NCBI GenBank assembly: GCA_020024115.1
Contig: JAHHUF010000014.1
Coordinates: forward strand, 1 to 27,026
Source: Anaerofilum sp.
GTDB taxonomy: Bacteria; Bacillota; Clostridia; Oscillospirales; Ruminococcaceae
Direction of reading: 5' to 3'
Length of the DNA stretch: 27,026 nucleotides
The position numbers were made by a program, and so were the translations under genes. Below are positions 6,864-15,214 of the stretch, piece by piece (within the stretch, counting starts at the first letter, position 1; the number at the start of each line of letters is the position of its first letter). Under the pieces are notes generated by a model. That model did no database searches. It was not told the origin of the DNA and saw nothing but the letters and a program-made list of their open reading frames with translations.

Positions 6864-8477
6864 TTACGCATAAACTGCTTCTGCAATATTCAAAGTGTGG
6901 TCAAGCATACGCTCAATATCGGTGAGCATTTCACTGTACAAAATACTCAATTCGGGGTCGCTGTCACCACTGCGCAAACGCTGAATTTGTGCTTTGCGGA
7001 AGTCAGAGCTGAGAACATCGCTTTCGCCTTCCAAATCGCTGACAGTTTTCAGGCGCACAGAGTTTTGCTCAGAGGATTCAAAGGAGAGAATATCAACCAA
7101 AGACAATGCCTTTCCAGCCAAGTCTTTCAGGCTGTTCAGTTCACTTTCGGTGATTTTATCAAGGCTCACATGATGTTTTTCCAAAGGTGACAGATATTCT
7201 GCCATGTTCATTGCGTGGTCACCAATACGCTCGATATTAGAACTCAAAACCAGCATACGGTTGAGGGTTTCGGAGTCTTCTTTTGACATCTCATGCATGG
7301 ATGCACGCCCAATGCAGCGAATAATGTCTGCGTTATAACGGTCGATTTGGTCTTCCTGTTGGGACACTTGTTCCAACAATTTATGGTCGTATTTCAGCAA
7401 AGCATCAAAGGAAAGCTGTACATTTGACTGAGCCAAAGTGTACATTTCGGCCAATTGGTTGCGCAGTTGGCGGATAAAGATGGCAGTTGAGCCGAAGCCA
7501 TGCTCGTCCACAACCGTTGCAGAAGAAACTTCGTTTTCCGAAGAATCGGGCAAAATGGCACAGGCAGCCTTTGCCAGCAAATTGCCAAAGGGGAACAATG
7601 CAATGGTTGTAACAATGTTGAAGATAATATGGGTTGCAGCAATTTGCCCGGGAACATCCCCAGGAACAAGTCCTTGCACCATTGGCACAAAAGGAGTAAA
7701 CATACAAATCAAAGTAAACAAAAAAGTACCAATACTGTTGAACAGCAAATGAATCAAGGTTGTGCGCTTTGCAGCCCGTCCGGCGCCCATACTTGCAATA
7801 ACTGCAGTGATACAAGTTCCGATATTTTGACCAAACAATACATAAACTGCATTATCCAAGCCAATCACACCGGAAAATGCCAATGCCTGCAAAATACCGA
7901 TGCTGGCAGAAGATGACTGAACCAAAGCGGTGAAAGCAGCACCAGCAAGAATTCCCAGCAAAGGATTGGAAAAGCTGGACAGCATATTAACAAAGGGAGG
8001 ATAGTCACGCAAGGGGGACATTGCACTGCTCATCATATCCATACCAATGAACAAAATTCCCAAACCTGCCATAATTTCACCAATGCAGATGGTGCGCTGT
8101 TTTTTGCTCATTGTTACAATCACAACACCAATAAAAGCAAACAATGGTGCAATCAAGCCAATATCCAAAGCAATCAGAAGTCCAGTAACGGTGGTACCGA
8201 CATTGGCACCCATAATGACACCTACCGATTGCGCCAAAGTCATCAATCCAGAGTTAACAAAACCAACAACCATAACTGTGGTTGCAGAAGATGACTGGAT
8301 AATGGCAGTGATTCCGGCACCAACCAAAACACCCATCCAGCGGCGGCTGGTGAGTTTTTCCAAAATAGAACGCAAACGGTCACCTGCTGCAACTTCCAAG
8401 CCACGGCACATAGTGTTCATTCCATAGAGGAACAAGGCAAGACCGCCCAAAAGCATAACGATGTCTTCTAAATTCAT
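6864..8477 (-). CDS. Na+/phosphate cotransporter with PhoU-like tail
   Basis: The 537-residue PNaS-family protein imports inorganic phosphate with sodium. The N-terminal membrane part (about residues 1-310) carries the two inverted QSSS repeats of the family, QSSSATT from Q61 and QSSSAS from Q187. The soluble C-terminal part (about 350-537) is PhoU-like, with helical segments such as LVLSSNIERIGDHAMNMAEY and MLTDIERMLDHTLNIAEAV. ATG 8477 has GGAG 7 bases upstream. A run of TTTACA-like direct repeats about 115-150 bp before the start suggests PhoP-type control (see 8591-8627). A 98-codon orphan follows closely and may be co-transcribed. Confidence 0.93.
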   Translation of the reverse strand: MNLEDIVMLLGGLALFLYGMNTMCRGLEVAAGDRLRSILEKLTSRRWMGVLVGAGITAIIQSSSATTVMVVGFVNSGLMTLAQSVGVIMGANVGTTVTGLLIALDIGLIAPLFAFIGVVIVTMSKKQRTICIGEIMAGLGILFIGMDMMSSAMSPLRDYPPFVNMLSSFSNPLLGILAGAAFTALVQSSSASIGILQALAFSGVIGLDNAVYVLFGQNIGTCITAVIASMGAGRAAKRTTLIHLLFNSIGTFLFTLICMFTPFVPMVQGLVPGDVPGQIAATHIIFNIVTTIALFPFGNLLAKAACAILPDSSENEVSSATVVDEHGFGSTAIFIRQLRNQLAEMYTLAQSNVQLSFDALLKYDHKLLEQVSQQEDQIDRYNADIIRCIGRASMHEMSKEDSETLNRMLVLSSNIERIGDHAMNMAEYLSPLEKHHVSLDKITESELNSLKDLAGKALSLVDILSFESSEQNSVRLKTVSDLEGESDVLSSDFRKAQIQRLRSGDSDPELSILYSEMLTDIERMLDHTLNIAEAVYA

Positions 8478-8543
8478 AATGCTCTCCTTGCTGCGATGTT
8501 CGCAATAATTTCAAAAAGGGTACAAAAACCTACTAATGTAATT

Positions 8544-8573
8544 ATTATGACAAAAATCGGTAAAGTCTTGCAA
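8544..8573 (-). promoter_or_regulatory. Candidate promoter of the Na/phosphate transporter
   Basis: On the minus strand, TTGCAA (8568-8573) and CATAAT (8544-8549) are 18 bp apart, about 67 bp before ATG 8477. The weak -35 fits a promoter that needs an activator such as PhoP. Confidence 0.45.
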
Positions 8574-8590
8574 TGGTTTTGTAAAAAGAA

Positions 8591-8627
8591 TTACTCAAAC
8601 TTTACACAAACTTTACATATCTTGATG
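8591..8627 (+). promoter_or_regulatory. Pho-box-like direct repeat array
   Basis: TTACTC, TTTACA, TTTACA and TTGATG begin at 8591, 8601, 8612 and 8622, that is every 10-11 bp on one face of the helix. The two central units are identical hexamers with a 5-bp spacer. This matches the known layout of Bacillus PhoP sites (TT-A-A/C-A repeats spaced about 11 bp). They lie upstream of the phosphate transporter promoter, though on the opposite strand to it. Confidence 0.5.
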
Positions 8628-8647
8628 GTTTTTAAAAACAAGACTAT

Positions 8648-8689
8648 AAAAAAGCACTTTGGTTGTATAAAAGAATACAGCCAAAGTGC
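8648..8689 (-). terminator. Terminator of the MATE gene
   Basis: Read on the minus strand, GCACTTTGGCTGTA pairs with TACAACCAAAGTGC (one C/A mismatch) around an 8-base loop, then six T. It sits just after the MATE stop codon; an A-run on the other side may also let it work on the plus strand. Confidence 0.8.
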
Positions 8690-8694
8690 AAAAA

Positions 8695-10053
8695 TTATTC
8701 GTTTTCCGAATGATTCTGTTCAACAGAAGACAAAGTTAAACGATGTATAGTGATGAAAAATGCAATTACCAGCGGAACTGCGCTGCCAATCCATGAAGCG
8801 GTATTGCATAAACAGGCACCTGTGAAGCCAAAAGCTGATACCAAAATAACAGAACCAACTGCACGCATAATCAGTTCCATAATGCCGGCAAAGGTGGGAA
8901 TAAAACTCTGCCCCAATCCCTGTAAAGTGTAGCGAAAGACAAATAACAGCCCAAGAATCCACAAAGATAAACCTGTTACAATTAAATAAATGGAAGACAG
9001 CTCGATTGCCTCTGGCTGGTTGCCCACAAAAAGCGCACTGAGCGGCTTGCCCCAAAAGATAAAGATAACACCCATAAAAAATGACCAAGCCAACGCCATA
9101 CCGCTTGCCTGCAAAACACCTGTTTTAATGCGGTGTATTTGGTTTGCACCATAGTTTTGAGCAACAAAGGTGCTAGTGGCAAGCCCAAAACTAATCAAAG
9201 GCAGACTGCCCAGCCCTTCCAGTTTACTTGCAGCAGTAAATGCAGCAACCGAAATGCTGCCAAGTCGATTCAGTGCAAATTGAACCATCAATGTACCAAT
9301 TGCAATAATGGAAGATTGAAACCCAATTGGCAAACCCATACCAAGATGGTCAGAAATGTCTTTTTGAGAGATATGCCAATCGTTTTCTGTTAAACGCAAT
9401 GCAGGAAATCGCTTGAAAATATACCACACACAGGCAAGCCCTGAGAAAAGCTGTGCTGCAATTGTGGCAATACCTGCACCAGCAACGCTCAAAGGAGTGA
9501 ATATAATCAGCACAATGTCTAACAAAATATTAAAAACACAGCCAACTGCCAAAAAAATCAAAGGTGTTTTGGAGTCCCCCAAAGCACGCAATGCGTTTGA
9601 AACGATATTAAACAGCATGGTTGCAGGGATACCTGCAAATACAATCACAAGGTATCGTGTGGCATCGATTAAAATTTCGGGGGGAGTTTGCAAAATTTCC
9701 AAAAGAGAACGCGCTCCGGCAACACTAAACACAGTGACCACAATCGAAAGAATACCGCCCAAAATCAGACTGGCAGCAAAGCTACGCCGCACACCCTCAT
9801 CATCTTTTGCACCGAATCGCTGTGCCGTAATAATCGAAAAACCGGCAGAAAGCCCTTGTGTAAAGCCAATAATCAAAAACATCAAGCTCCCGGTACAACC
9901 AACCGCCGCCAAAGCATCGACTCCCAGAATACGCCCTACAATAAAAGTGTCTGCCATATTATAGAGTTGCTGGAATAGATTGCCGATTAAAAGTGGAATG
10001 GTAAACAAAAAAATCAGTTTTGCGGGAGAACCGCTTGTCATGGATTTTACCAT
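8695..10053 (-). CDS. MATE-family multidrug/cation antiporter
   Basis: At 452 residues it has the usual length for a MATE exporter, with about 12 membrane segments. The N-terminal family features are clear: LIFLFTIPLLIGNLFQQLYN, MADTFIVGRILGVDALAAVG and GLSAGFSIITAQRFGAKDD. The second half repeats the pattern (LPIGFQSSIIAIGTLMVQFA, STFVAQNYGANQIHRI). Such proteins expel cationic drugs or metabolites in exchange for Na+ or H+; the substrate cannot be read from sequence. ATG 10053 is preceded by AAAGGGCGG. It has its own promoter and terminator, so it is probably monocistronic. Confidence 0.93.
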   Translation of the reverse strand: MVKSMTSGSPAKLIFLFTIPLLIGNLFQQLYNMADTFIVGRILGVDALAAVGCTGSLMFLIIGFTQGLSAGFSIITAQRFGAKDDEGVRRSFAASLILGGILSIVVTVFSVAGARSLLEILQTPPEILIDATRYLVIVFAGIPATMLFNIVSNALRALGDSKTPLIFLAVGCVFNILLDIVLIIFTPLSVAGAGIATIAAQLFSGLACVWYIFKRFPALRLTENDWHISQKDISDHLGMGLPIGFQSSIIAIGTLMVQFALNRLGSISVAAFTAASKLEGLGSLPLISFGLATSTFVAQNYGANQIHRIKTGVLQASGMALAWSFFMGVIFIFWGKPLSALFVGNQPEAIELSSIYLIVTGLSLWILGLLFVFRYTLQGLGQSFIPTFAGIMELIMRAVGSVILVSAFGFTGACLCNTASWIGSAVPLVIAFFITIHRLTLSSVEQNHSENE

Positions 10054-10122
10054 ATAAACAATCGCCGCCCTTTGCAGTAAATTTGTTGTAAAAGCGGGCC
10101 TTTTTCAAATAGCCCAAAAGCA

Positions 10123-10150
10123 ATGATACCACACTTTCTTCAAAAGGCAA
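10123..10150 (-). promoter_or_regulatory. Candidate promoter of the MATE gene
   Basis: TTGCCT (10145-10150) and TATCAT (10123-10128) on the minus strand are 16 bp apart, about 70 bp before ATG 10053. Confidence 0.5.
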
Positions 10151-10180
10151 TGGTTAACTTTGAGTTTTGTAAACAAAACC

Positions 10181-10210
10181 AAAAAATATCACAATAGCAT
10201 ACTTATTGTG
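10181..10210 (-). terminator. Terminator overlapping the DUF3810 stop codon
   Basis: On the minus strand CACAATA (10204-10210) pairs with TATTGTG (10190-10196) around a 7-base loop. ATATTTTTT follows. The left arm contains the stop codon of the DUF3810 gene. Confidence 0.6.
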
Positions 10211-11318
10211 TCAAATCAGCTATGTTTTTATAATACGCAACCAACAAATTGACACAATCGCCATAGCTTTGCATACCACGGTTTTCGCCGTGACTTTGCA
10301 AAAAGCCCTCATACACGCCCTCAGCCGCAGATGATACAGGAGATTTGTATTTTTTCCAAAAAGCATTATTCTCTTCAAGGTCTGCAACAACCAATTCATT
10401 TAAAGAGTCGGATATTTTGTTCCACTGGGTTGAATCAGCAGTTAGAAGTGCATTGGACAGATGGATATAACCCATCAAAAAAGCAGAGTATCGAAACACA
10501 GGGTCAGGCTGTGACAAACAAGCAGCAATAGCTGTAAAATTTGCCTCATCTTCAAAAACCACTCCTCGCTGATGTGCAAGCTCGTGAGCAATGGTAACAG
10601 GAACCAAACAAGCAGGAGAATGAATATTCACATTTGCTTCCCCCGTGAAAGGAAAATAAAACCCTGTAAATCCTATACGGCTCATAATATTCCCATAAAA
10701 CATTGGCTTTGCTCTGCGAGTGGGAGCTTGCAAAGAGGGGAATTGTTGCTCCAAGGCATCATATAAATGGTCGGTTTGACGAAAAAGAGGTTTGAGAGGA
10801 ACAGCAAAGAGATTGTTTTGATTACGATAAATCATAGAGGCGTATTGGTTTGCACCTTTTGCAAATAACGAGGTGACATAGGCTAAATCCTCTTTGGAAA
10901 CAGGCTGGGAAGAAAACCCCTCTGCTCCAGTATAAAAGACAGGTGCTCGATAGCCCACCGCCCAAAAAGCGGTGTACCCACCCCAGATGAAACTACCACA
11001 GCAAGCCAGCGAAATCAATTTGAAACAAAGGGATTTTTTCCAGCAAGAGGGTCGTTGCAGCAGCAATTTTATTACCGTGACGCCCCAAAACAACAGCCCC
11101 AAAACAGCAACAGTCCAGCAGACCTCTGCCATTGAAAAAGGGACAAACGAAAACAATTCAGAAAAAAACCGCCCCCATCCCATCGAAACCAATGAAAACC
11201 ATTGTTTCATCCTAGTGGGATTATTTTTTAAAACGGCATATAAAACAGCAGTGACAATACCAAACACACCGCCAATGCCAACCAGCAAGCCTTTCCAAGA
11301 AAATCGATATTTTTTCAT
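10203..11318 (-). CDS. DUF3810 membrane protein, zinc-peptidase-like
   Basis: This is a 371-residue protein. Three hydrophobic segments lie at about residues 10-31, 62-87 and 100-123. A large outside domain follows, with the metallopeptidase signature H245-E-L-A-H249 and acidic residues at E256 and E258 (FEDEAN) that may supply a third zinc ligand. Further conserved-looking blocks are KPMFYGNIMSRIGFTGFYFP and YSAFLMGYIHLSNAL. The family is named DUF3810 and its substrate is unknown; the motif suggests an active zinc hydrolase at the outer face of the membrane. ATG 11318 has AGGAG 7 bases upstream. It looks monocistronic. Confidence 0.88.
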   Translation of the reverse strand: MKKYRFSWKGLLVGIGGVFGIVTAVLYAVLKNNPTRMKQWFSLVSMGWGRFFSELFSFVPFSMAEVCWTVAVLGLLFWGVTVIKLLLQRPSCWKKSLCFKLISLACCGSFIWGGYTAFWAVGYRAPVFYTGAEGFSSQPVSKEDLAYVTSLFAKGANQYASMIYRNQNNLFAVPLKPLFRQTDHLYDALEQQFPSLQAPTRRAKPMFYGNIMSRIGFTGFYFPFTGEANVNIHSPACLVPVTIAHELAHQRGVVFEDEANFTAIAACLSQPDPVFRYSAFLMGYIHLSNALLTADSTQWNKISDSLNELVVADLEENNAFWKKYKSPVSSAAEGVYEGFLQSHGENRGMQSYGDCVNLLVAYYKNIADLTQ

Positions 11319-11365
11319 AACTTTACTCCTTTTTTATCAAAATAAACAGCAATTATAAAACAAAA

Positions 11366-11511
11366 AGGGATTTCGTCTTTTTCTGCAATAAAGAATATTT
11401 ACCATGTTTAAACAATTCGAAATTGCGCAAGGATTCCTGTGTTTTTTGAATTGTACCCACTGATTTCCTGTAAAAAATTTGTCAAATTTTTCGTTTTTGG
11501 TCAGGCCCTAA
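11366..11511 (-). repeat. Interspersed MITE-like repeat, copy 1
   Basis: About 146 bp. Read on the minus strand it starts AGGGCCTGACCAAAAAC and has AAATTTGACAAATTTTT, then CACAGGAATCCTTGCGC and TTTATTGCAGAAAAA near the far end. These blocks recur in the elements at 15036-15189 and 16494-16657. It fills most of the intergenic space between the divergent DUF3810 and DUF1836 genes. It has no coding capacity and its ends are more diverged than in the other copies. Confidence 0.6.
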
Positions 11512-11551
11512 AAAAACAATAAAAAAATCGGAAAATATTCGGATTCACTCT

Positions 11552-11580
11552 TTGACAGATACTTGAAAAGATAGTATCAT
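11552..11580 (+). promoter_or_regulatory. Sigma-A promoter of the DUF1836-xpaC operon
   Basis: TTGACA (11552-11557), a 17-bp spacer and TATCAT (11575-11580), a near-consensus promoter 78 bp before the ATG at 11658. It lies just beyond repeat copy 1. Confidence 0.75.
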
Positions 11581-11657
11581 AAAACCTAGGGAAAAAACAC
11601 CTGTTTATAAAAAATTGCAGGACAAAAACAATATTCTGAAAAATGAAAGGAAGTACC

Positions 11658-12200
11658 ATGCAGGAGCCAATGGAAACACAATTGAAAGACTGGGCGGAAT
11701 ATGTAGGCAATTTTCATCTTCCACGCTGGGAAGAACTTCCAGAGTTGGAGTTATATATGGATCAGGTGATTGTTTTTCTTGAAAAAAGCCTTGTGGGGCT
11801 TTTTGGAGAAAAAAAGCATCCTATAACACCTGCAATGGTCAATAATTATGTCAAACTGAGGTTGATTCCCAAACCCATAAAGAAAAAATACAGCCGTACC
11901 CATTTGGCATATCTCATTGCCATTACCTTATTAAAAGAGCTTTTTCCCATAGCTGAAATCAAAGTGGCAATTCAAATGCAGACCGAACGAGAGGGAAGCG
12001 GTGAGGCAGCATATAATTTGTTTTGTACAGAAATTGAGTCAGCCTTGGCAGCCGCAACAGCGGAAATGCTGGGAAAAGAACATCCAACAGCAATGCCGAC
12101 ACAGCCAGAAAATCGTTTGCTGAGAATGGCAGCAAGGGCGTTTGCCTGTCGTACAGCGGCTGCACAAGAGGTGGTTTTGCATCATAATACAGAGATGTAA
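11658..12200 (+). CDS. DUF1836 domain protein, MerR-like HTH
   Basis: The protein has 180 residues from ATG 11658, which is preferred over ATG 11643 because the AAAGGAAG site lies between them at a good distance. The middle part reads ITPAMVNNYVKLRLIPKPI then KKYSRTHLAYLIAI, which resembles the MerR-type winged helix recognised in DUF1836 proteins. It is probably a DNA-binding regulator in the cytoplasm; its target is unknown. It is followed after 21 bases by the XpaC-family gene and shares its promoter, so the two probably work together. Confidence 0.85.
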   Translation: MQEPMETQLKDWAEYVGNFHLPRWEELPELELYMDQVIVFLEKSLVGLFGEKKHPITPAMVNNYVKLRLIPKPIKKKYSRTHLAYLIAITLLKELFPIAEIKVAIQMQTEREGSGEAAYNLFCTEIESALAAATAEMLGKEHPTAMPTQPENRLLRMAARAFACRTAAAQEVVLHHNTEM

Positions 12201-12221
12201 AAAGATGGAGAAGGTGAAACA

Positions 12222-13358
12222 ATGAACAGAAATTCATGGAATGAGTTTGACCCAGAAATGTTTGAGGGGCAAATGCGGGAGTTGGGCAATTTTTTGGAAT
12301 CTACCACAAAGCGTGTAAGAAAAGCATGGAACGAAACACAGCAGCAGATAAACAATGAAAAATCAATTATTAATATAAAAGCAGATGAAATAAAAATAAC
12401 AAAAGGATATTCAACCAATTCAATACGAAAAAGAGGGTTTACAGGCAAAAAATTCAGAATCAAAACAGCGCAGCTTGGCAATCAAATTTCGGCGATAATG
12501 TTTGGGATTGTTGGTTTGTCAGGAGTTTTAATTGCAATTCAAGAAATATTGACTACAAACAGGTTAGCTACCCATTTTGGCGAATTTTTGGTGGCTGCAA
12601 TTCTTTTGATGATTGCAGGCTTCTGTTTTTCTCGTGGAAAACTTTATCAAAGAGCACAGCAGTATCTTGAGTTTCTCAAAGGCAAAACCAAATCGAATGT
12701 AGAACATTTGGCGGCGTTTACGGGAGCATCTGAACGGCAGGTCAAAAAAGATTTGAGAAAATTGAACCGTGCCCGATTGATTGAAGCTGTATTTTTTTCG
12801 CCGGATAGCAACGAAGTGTTTTCCAATATAGAACAATATGAAGAACACCAAAAACAGTTGGAGCAGGAAAAACAAAAAGAAATACCACAGGAAGAACCAA
12901 AACCTGCACCGGAACCAAAAGAAAAAGGGCAGCCTGCCAGCCCATCAGAGCATACATTTTTGGTTCAGATGCGAGAACTGAACAGCAGAATCGAAGATAA
13001 GGATGTTAGTGAAAAGATAGACCAGATTTGCGAAATTTGCGAAAAAATCTTTGAGCAAACCAAAGGAATGAAGGATACCCCTGCGAGCTTTAAAAAGTTT
13101 GAATCCTATTATCTGCCCACAACGATTAAATTGCTGGAAGTGTATACCGAAGTGGACGACCCGCCAGTGGATGGTGTGAACATTGAAACCATTCGTCGGG
13201 ATATTCCCTCGATTTTAAACACTCTCATTCAGGCATACCAAAATCTTTTGGATAGTTTGTATGCCAATATGGCAATGGATGTATCTTCCGAAATTGCAGT
13301 TTTGAAGGATATGCTCACACAGGAAGGGCTTGTAGAAAACGAATTTTCAATCAAATAA
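12222..13358 (+). CDS. XpaC-family membrane protein with wHTH-like segment
   Basis: This 378-residue protein belongs to the 5-bromo-4-chloroindolyl phosphate hydrolysis (XpaC, PF10112) family by its C-terminal part: SEKIDQICEICEKIFEQT, FESYYLPTTIKLLEVYTE and AMDVSSEIAVLKDMLTQEGL. Two membrane segments lie at about 91-109 and 122-137. Residues 155-190 (NVEHLAAFTGASERQVKKDL, then RKLNRARLIEAVFF) look like a small winged helix placed just after the second membrane helix. A Lys/Glu/Pro-rich linker (205-245) precedes the XpaC part. The true role of XpaC is not known; relatives often sit beside TelA (toxic anion resistance), which is absent here. AAGGTG precedes ATG 12222. Confidence 0.8.
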   Translation: MNRNSWNEFDPEMFEGQMRELGNFLESTTKRVRKAWNETQQQINNEKSIINIKADEIKITKGYSTNSIRKRGFTGKKFRIKTAQLGNQISAIMFGIVGLSGVLIAIQEILTTNRLATHFGEFLVAAILLMIAGFCFSRGKLYQRAQQYLEFLKGKTKSNVEHLAAFTGASERQVKKDLRKLNRARLIEAVFFSPDSNEVFSNIEQYEEHQKQLEQEKQKEIPQEEPKPAPEPKEKGQPASPSEHTFLVQMRELNSRIEDKDVSEKIDQICEICEKIFEQTKGMKDTPASFKKFESYYLPTTIKLLEVYTEVDDPPVDGVNIETIRRDIPSILNTLIQAYQNLLDSLYANMAMDVSSEIAVLKDMLTQEGLVENEFSIK

Positions 13359-13367
13359 GCAATAAAG

Positions 13368-13406
13368 TGCACCCTGTATCAATTGATATAGGGTGCATTT
13401 CGATTT
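13368..13406 (+). terminator. Terminator after the xpaC-like gene
   Basis: TGCACCCTGTATC (13368-13380) pairs with GATATAGGGTGCA (13385-13397) with one G-U pair, loop AATT, followed by a T-rich stretch. The FAD-dehydrogenase gene converges from the other side and may use it as well. Confidence 0.75.
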
Positions 13407-13417
13407 TAAGGATTGGT

Positions 13418-14830
13418 TTATTTGGTTTCATCTGCAAGGCGGCGTCCCATCAAAACGCCCATCACACTTGCCATCATCAAACCACGAGTCCAGCCGGAAG
13501 AATCACCCAAACAAGCCAAGTTGGGTAGGTTGGTGTGGAAGGTTTCATCCATTTGAATACGGTTTGAGTAGAATTTTAGTTCTGGAGAATACAGCAATGT
13601 TTCGGAAGAAGCAAAGCCTGGCACAACCTGGTCCATCGCTTGAATAAAGTTGATGATGTTGGTCATTGTGCGGTAAGGCATTGCAGAAGTAATGTCACCT
13701 GCAACAGCATCAGGCAAAGTGGGGCGCAGATTGCTGTGGGTCAGTTCTTTCTGCCATGTGCGTTTACCATCCAGAATATCGCCATAACGCTGCACCAAAA
13801 TGTGTCCAGCGCCCAGCATATTGGTCAACTCACCAACTTTGCGGGCATAGTCAATGGGGCGGTCAAAAGGAACACGGAAGTGGTGTGTGCAAAGAATAGA
13901 CAGATTGGTGTTGTTGGATTTGGTTTCCTTGTAGGAATGACCATTTACAACTGCCAGGTCATTGTCATAATTTTCTTGGCTGACAAAACCGCCGGGGTTT
14001 TGGCAAAAGGTACGAACCTTGTTTTTGAAAGGTGCAGGATAGCCAATCAGTTTGGATTCGTACAAAACTTCGTTGACTTCTTCCATAATTTCATTGCGTA
14101 CCTCTACACGCACACCAATATCAACATTGCCAGAGGTGCGCTCAACATTGTGTTTGCGGCACAAATCTTCCAACCAGCCTGCACCACGGCGGCCGGCTGC
14201 AATGACAGTATTTTTTGCACGAATTTCCATGTGGTCTTTTTCGGGATTTCCTGCACGATGTACCACAACACCTGCACAACGACCATCTTCTACTAGCAAA
14301 TCTTCACAATCAGTCTCAAACAGCAGCTCAACCCCGTTTTGCTCCAGATTTTGCTGGATTGCATAATAAATTTCCTGTGCTTTTTCAGTACCAAGATGAC
14401 GAATGGGGCAGTCAACCAGCTTTAAGCCAGCCTGAATCGCACGCTTGCGGATTTTTTTGACTTCTTTGGGGTGTCCAATGCCTTCAATTTTGGTATCAGC
14501 ACCAAACTCCAGATAGATGCTGTCAGTGTAATGAATCATTTCTTGTGCAAAGTCAGCACCAATCAATTCGGGCAGTTCACCGCCAACTTCATAACTCAAA
14601 CTCAGCTTTCCGTCCGAAAAAGCACCTGCACCAGAAAACCCGGTGGTGATGTGGCAGCATGGCTTGCAGTTTACACAATGCCCCACCTCATGCTTGGGGC
14701 AATGGCGTTTTTGTACCGGCTGACCCTTTTCAACCAAAACAATTTTTTGAGGTGCACCTTTGCGCACCAGTTCCAATGCGGTAAAAATTCCGGCAGGGCC
14801 GGCACCAACGATTACAACATCACATTGCAT
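13418..14830 (-). CDS. FAD-dependent dehydrogenase (COG2509 type)
   Basis: This 470-residue flavoprotein has the N-terminal dinucleotide-binding loop G9-A-G-P-A-G14 after a beta strand (CDVVIVGA) and a second Rossmann-type block NTVIAAGRRGAGWLEDL. Residues 44-59 carry a Cys cluster, C44-PKHEVGH-C52-VN-C55-KP-C58-C59, which could bind a metal or an Fe-S cluster. The next block, TTGFSGAGAFSDGKLSLS, is typical of this group of uncharacterised FAD-dependent dehydrogenases. The substrate is unknown. The end CLGDSSGWTRGLMMASVMGV is the usual FAD-contacting C-terminus. ATG 14830 has GGGAGG nine bases upstream. A terminator upstream separates it from the HPt gene. Confidence 0.88.
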   Translation of the reverse strand: MQCDVVIVGAGPAGIFTALELVRKGAPQKIVLVEKGQPVQKRHCPKHEVGHCVNCKPCCHITTGFSGAGAFSDGKLSLSYEVGGELPELIGADFAQEMIHYTDSIYLEFGADTKIEGIGHPKEVKKIRKRAIQAGLKLVDCPIRHLGTEKAQEIYYAIQQNLEQNGVELLFETDCEDLLVEDGRCAGVVVHRAGNPEKDHMEIRAKNTVIAAGRRGAGWLEDLCRKHNVERTSGNVDIGVRVEVRNEIMEEVNEVLYESKLIGYPAPFKNKVRTFCQNPGGFVSQENYDNDLAVVNGHSYKETKSNNTNLSILCTHHFRVPFDRPIDYARKVGELTNMLGAGHILVQRYGDILDGKRTWQKELTHSNLRPTLPDAVAGDITSAMPYRTMTNIINFIQAMDQVVPGFASSETLLYSPELKFYSNRIQMDETFHTNLPNLACLGDSSGWTRGLMMASVMGVLMGRRLADETK

Positions 14831-14881
14831 AAAACAAGACCTCCCTATAAGTTGTCTGTGTTGTTTTTAAAAACAAGCCCG

Positions 14882-14920
14882 AAAAAAGGCTGCCAAACAC
14901 AGTTATTTGCTTTGGCAGCC
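14882..14920 (-). terminator. Terminator of the HPt / F5/8C transcript
   Basis: GGCTGCCAAA (14911-14920 read on minus) pairs perfectly with TTTGGCAGCC (14888-14897), loop of 13, then six T on the minus strand. It would end transcripts coming from the genes at 15215-16375. Confidence 0.8.
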
Positions 14921-15035
14921 AATAAAACATTTGTTTGAGTTGCAAATCAATTCAACTCAAGACCCAACGGTGTATTATGCCACGAATTGAAAGAAAATGC
15001 AAGAGAGAAAACAGAATATTTTTAATTTTCATATT

Positions 15036-15189
15036 AGAGCGTATCTGAAAACAAAAAAATTGACAAATTTTTCCAGCAACCAGAGAAATGCAAGGCAAAA
15101 ACATAAAAGCTCTTGCCGCATTTTGAGGGATTTTCAATCCAGCAAATGCTGTTTATTGCAGAAAAATTTGGGCTTTTCAGACAGCCCCT
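15036..15189 (+). repeat. Interspersed MITE-like repeat, copy 2, with TIRs
   Basis: About 154 bp bounded by imperfect inverted ends: AGAGCGTATCTGAAAAC at the left and, read inward from the right, AGGGGCTGTCTGAAAAGC. Inside are AAAATTGACAAATTTTT near the left end and TTTATTGCAGAAAAA near the right, shared with copy 1. It lies between the HPt stop and its terminator, so it is transcribed as 3' untranslated RNA. No open reading frame of note. Confidence 0.7.
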
Positions 15190-15214
15190 CAAAAAGGAAA
15201 TTATCTTGTATTTT

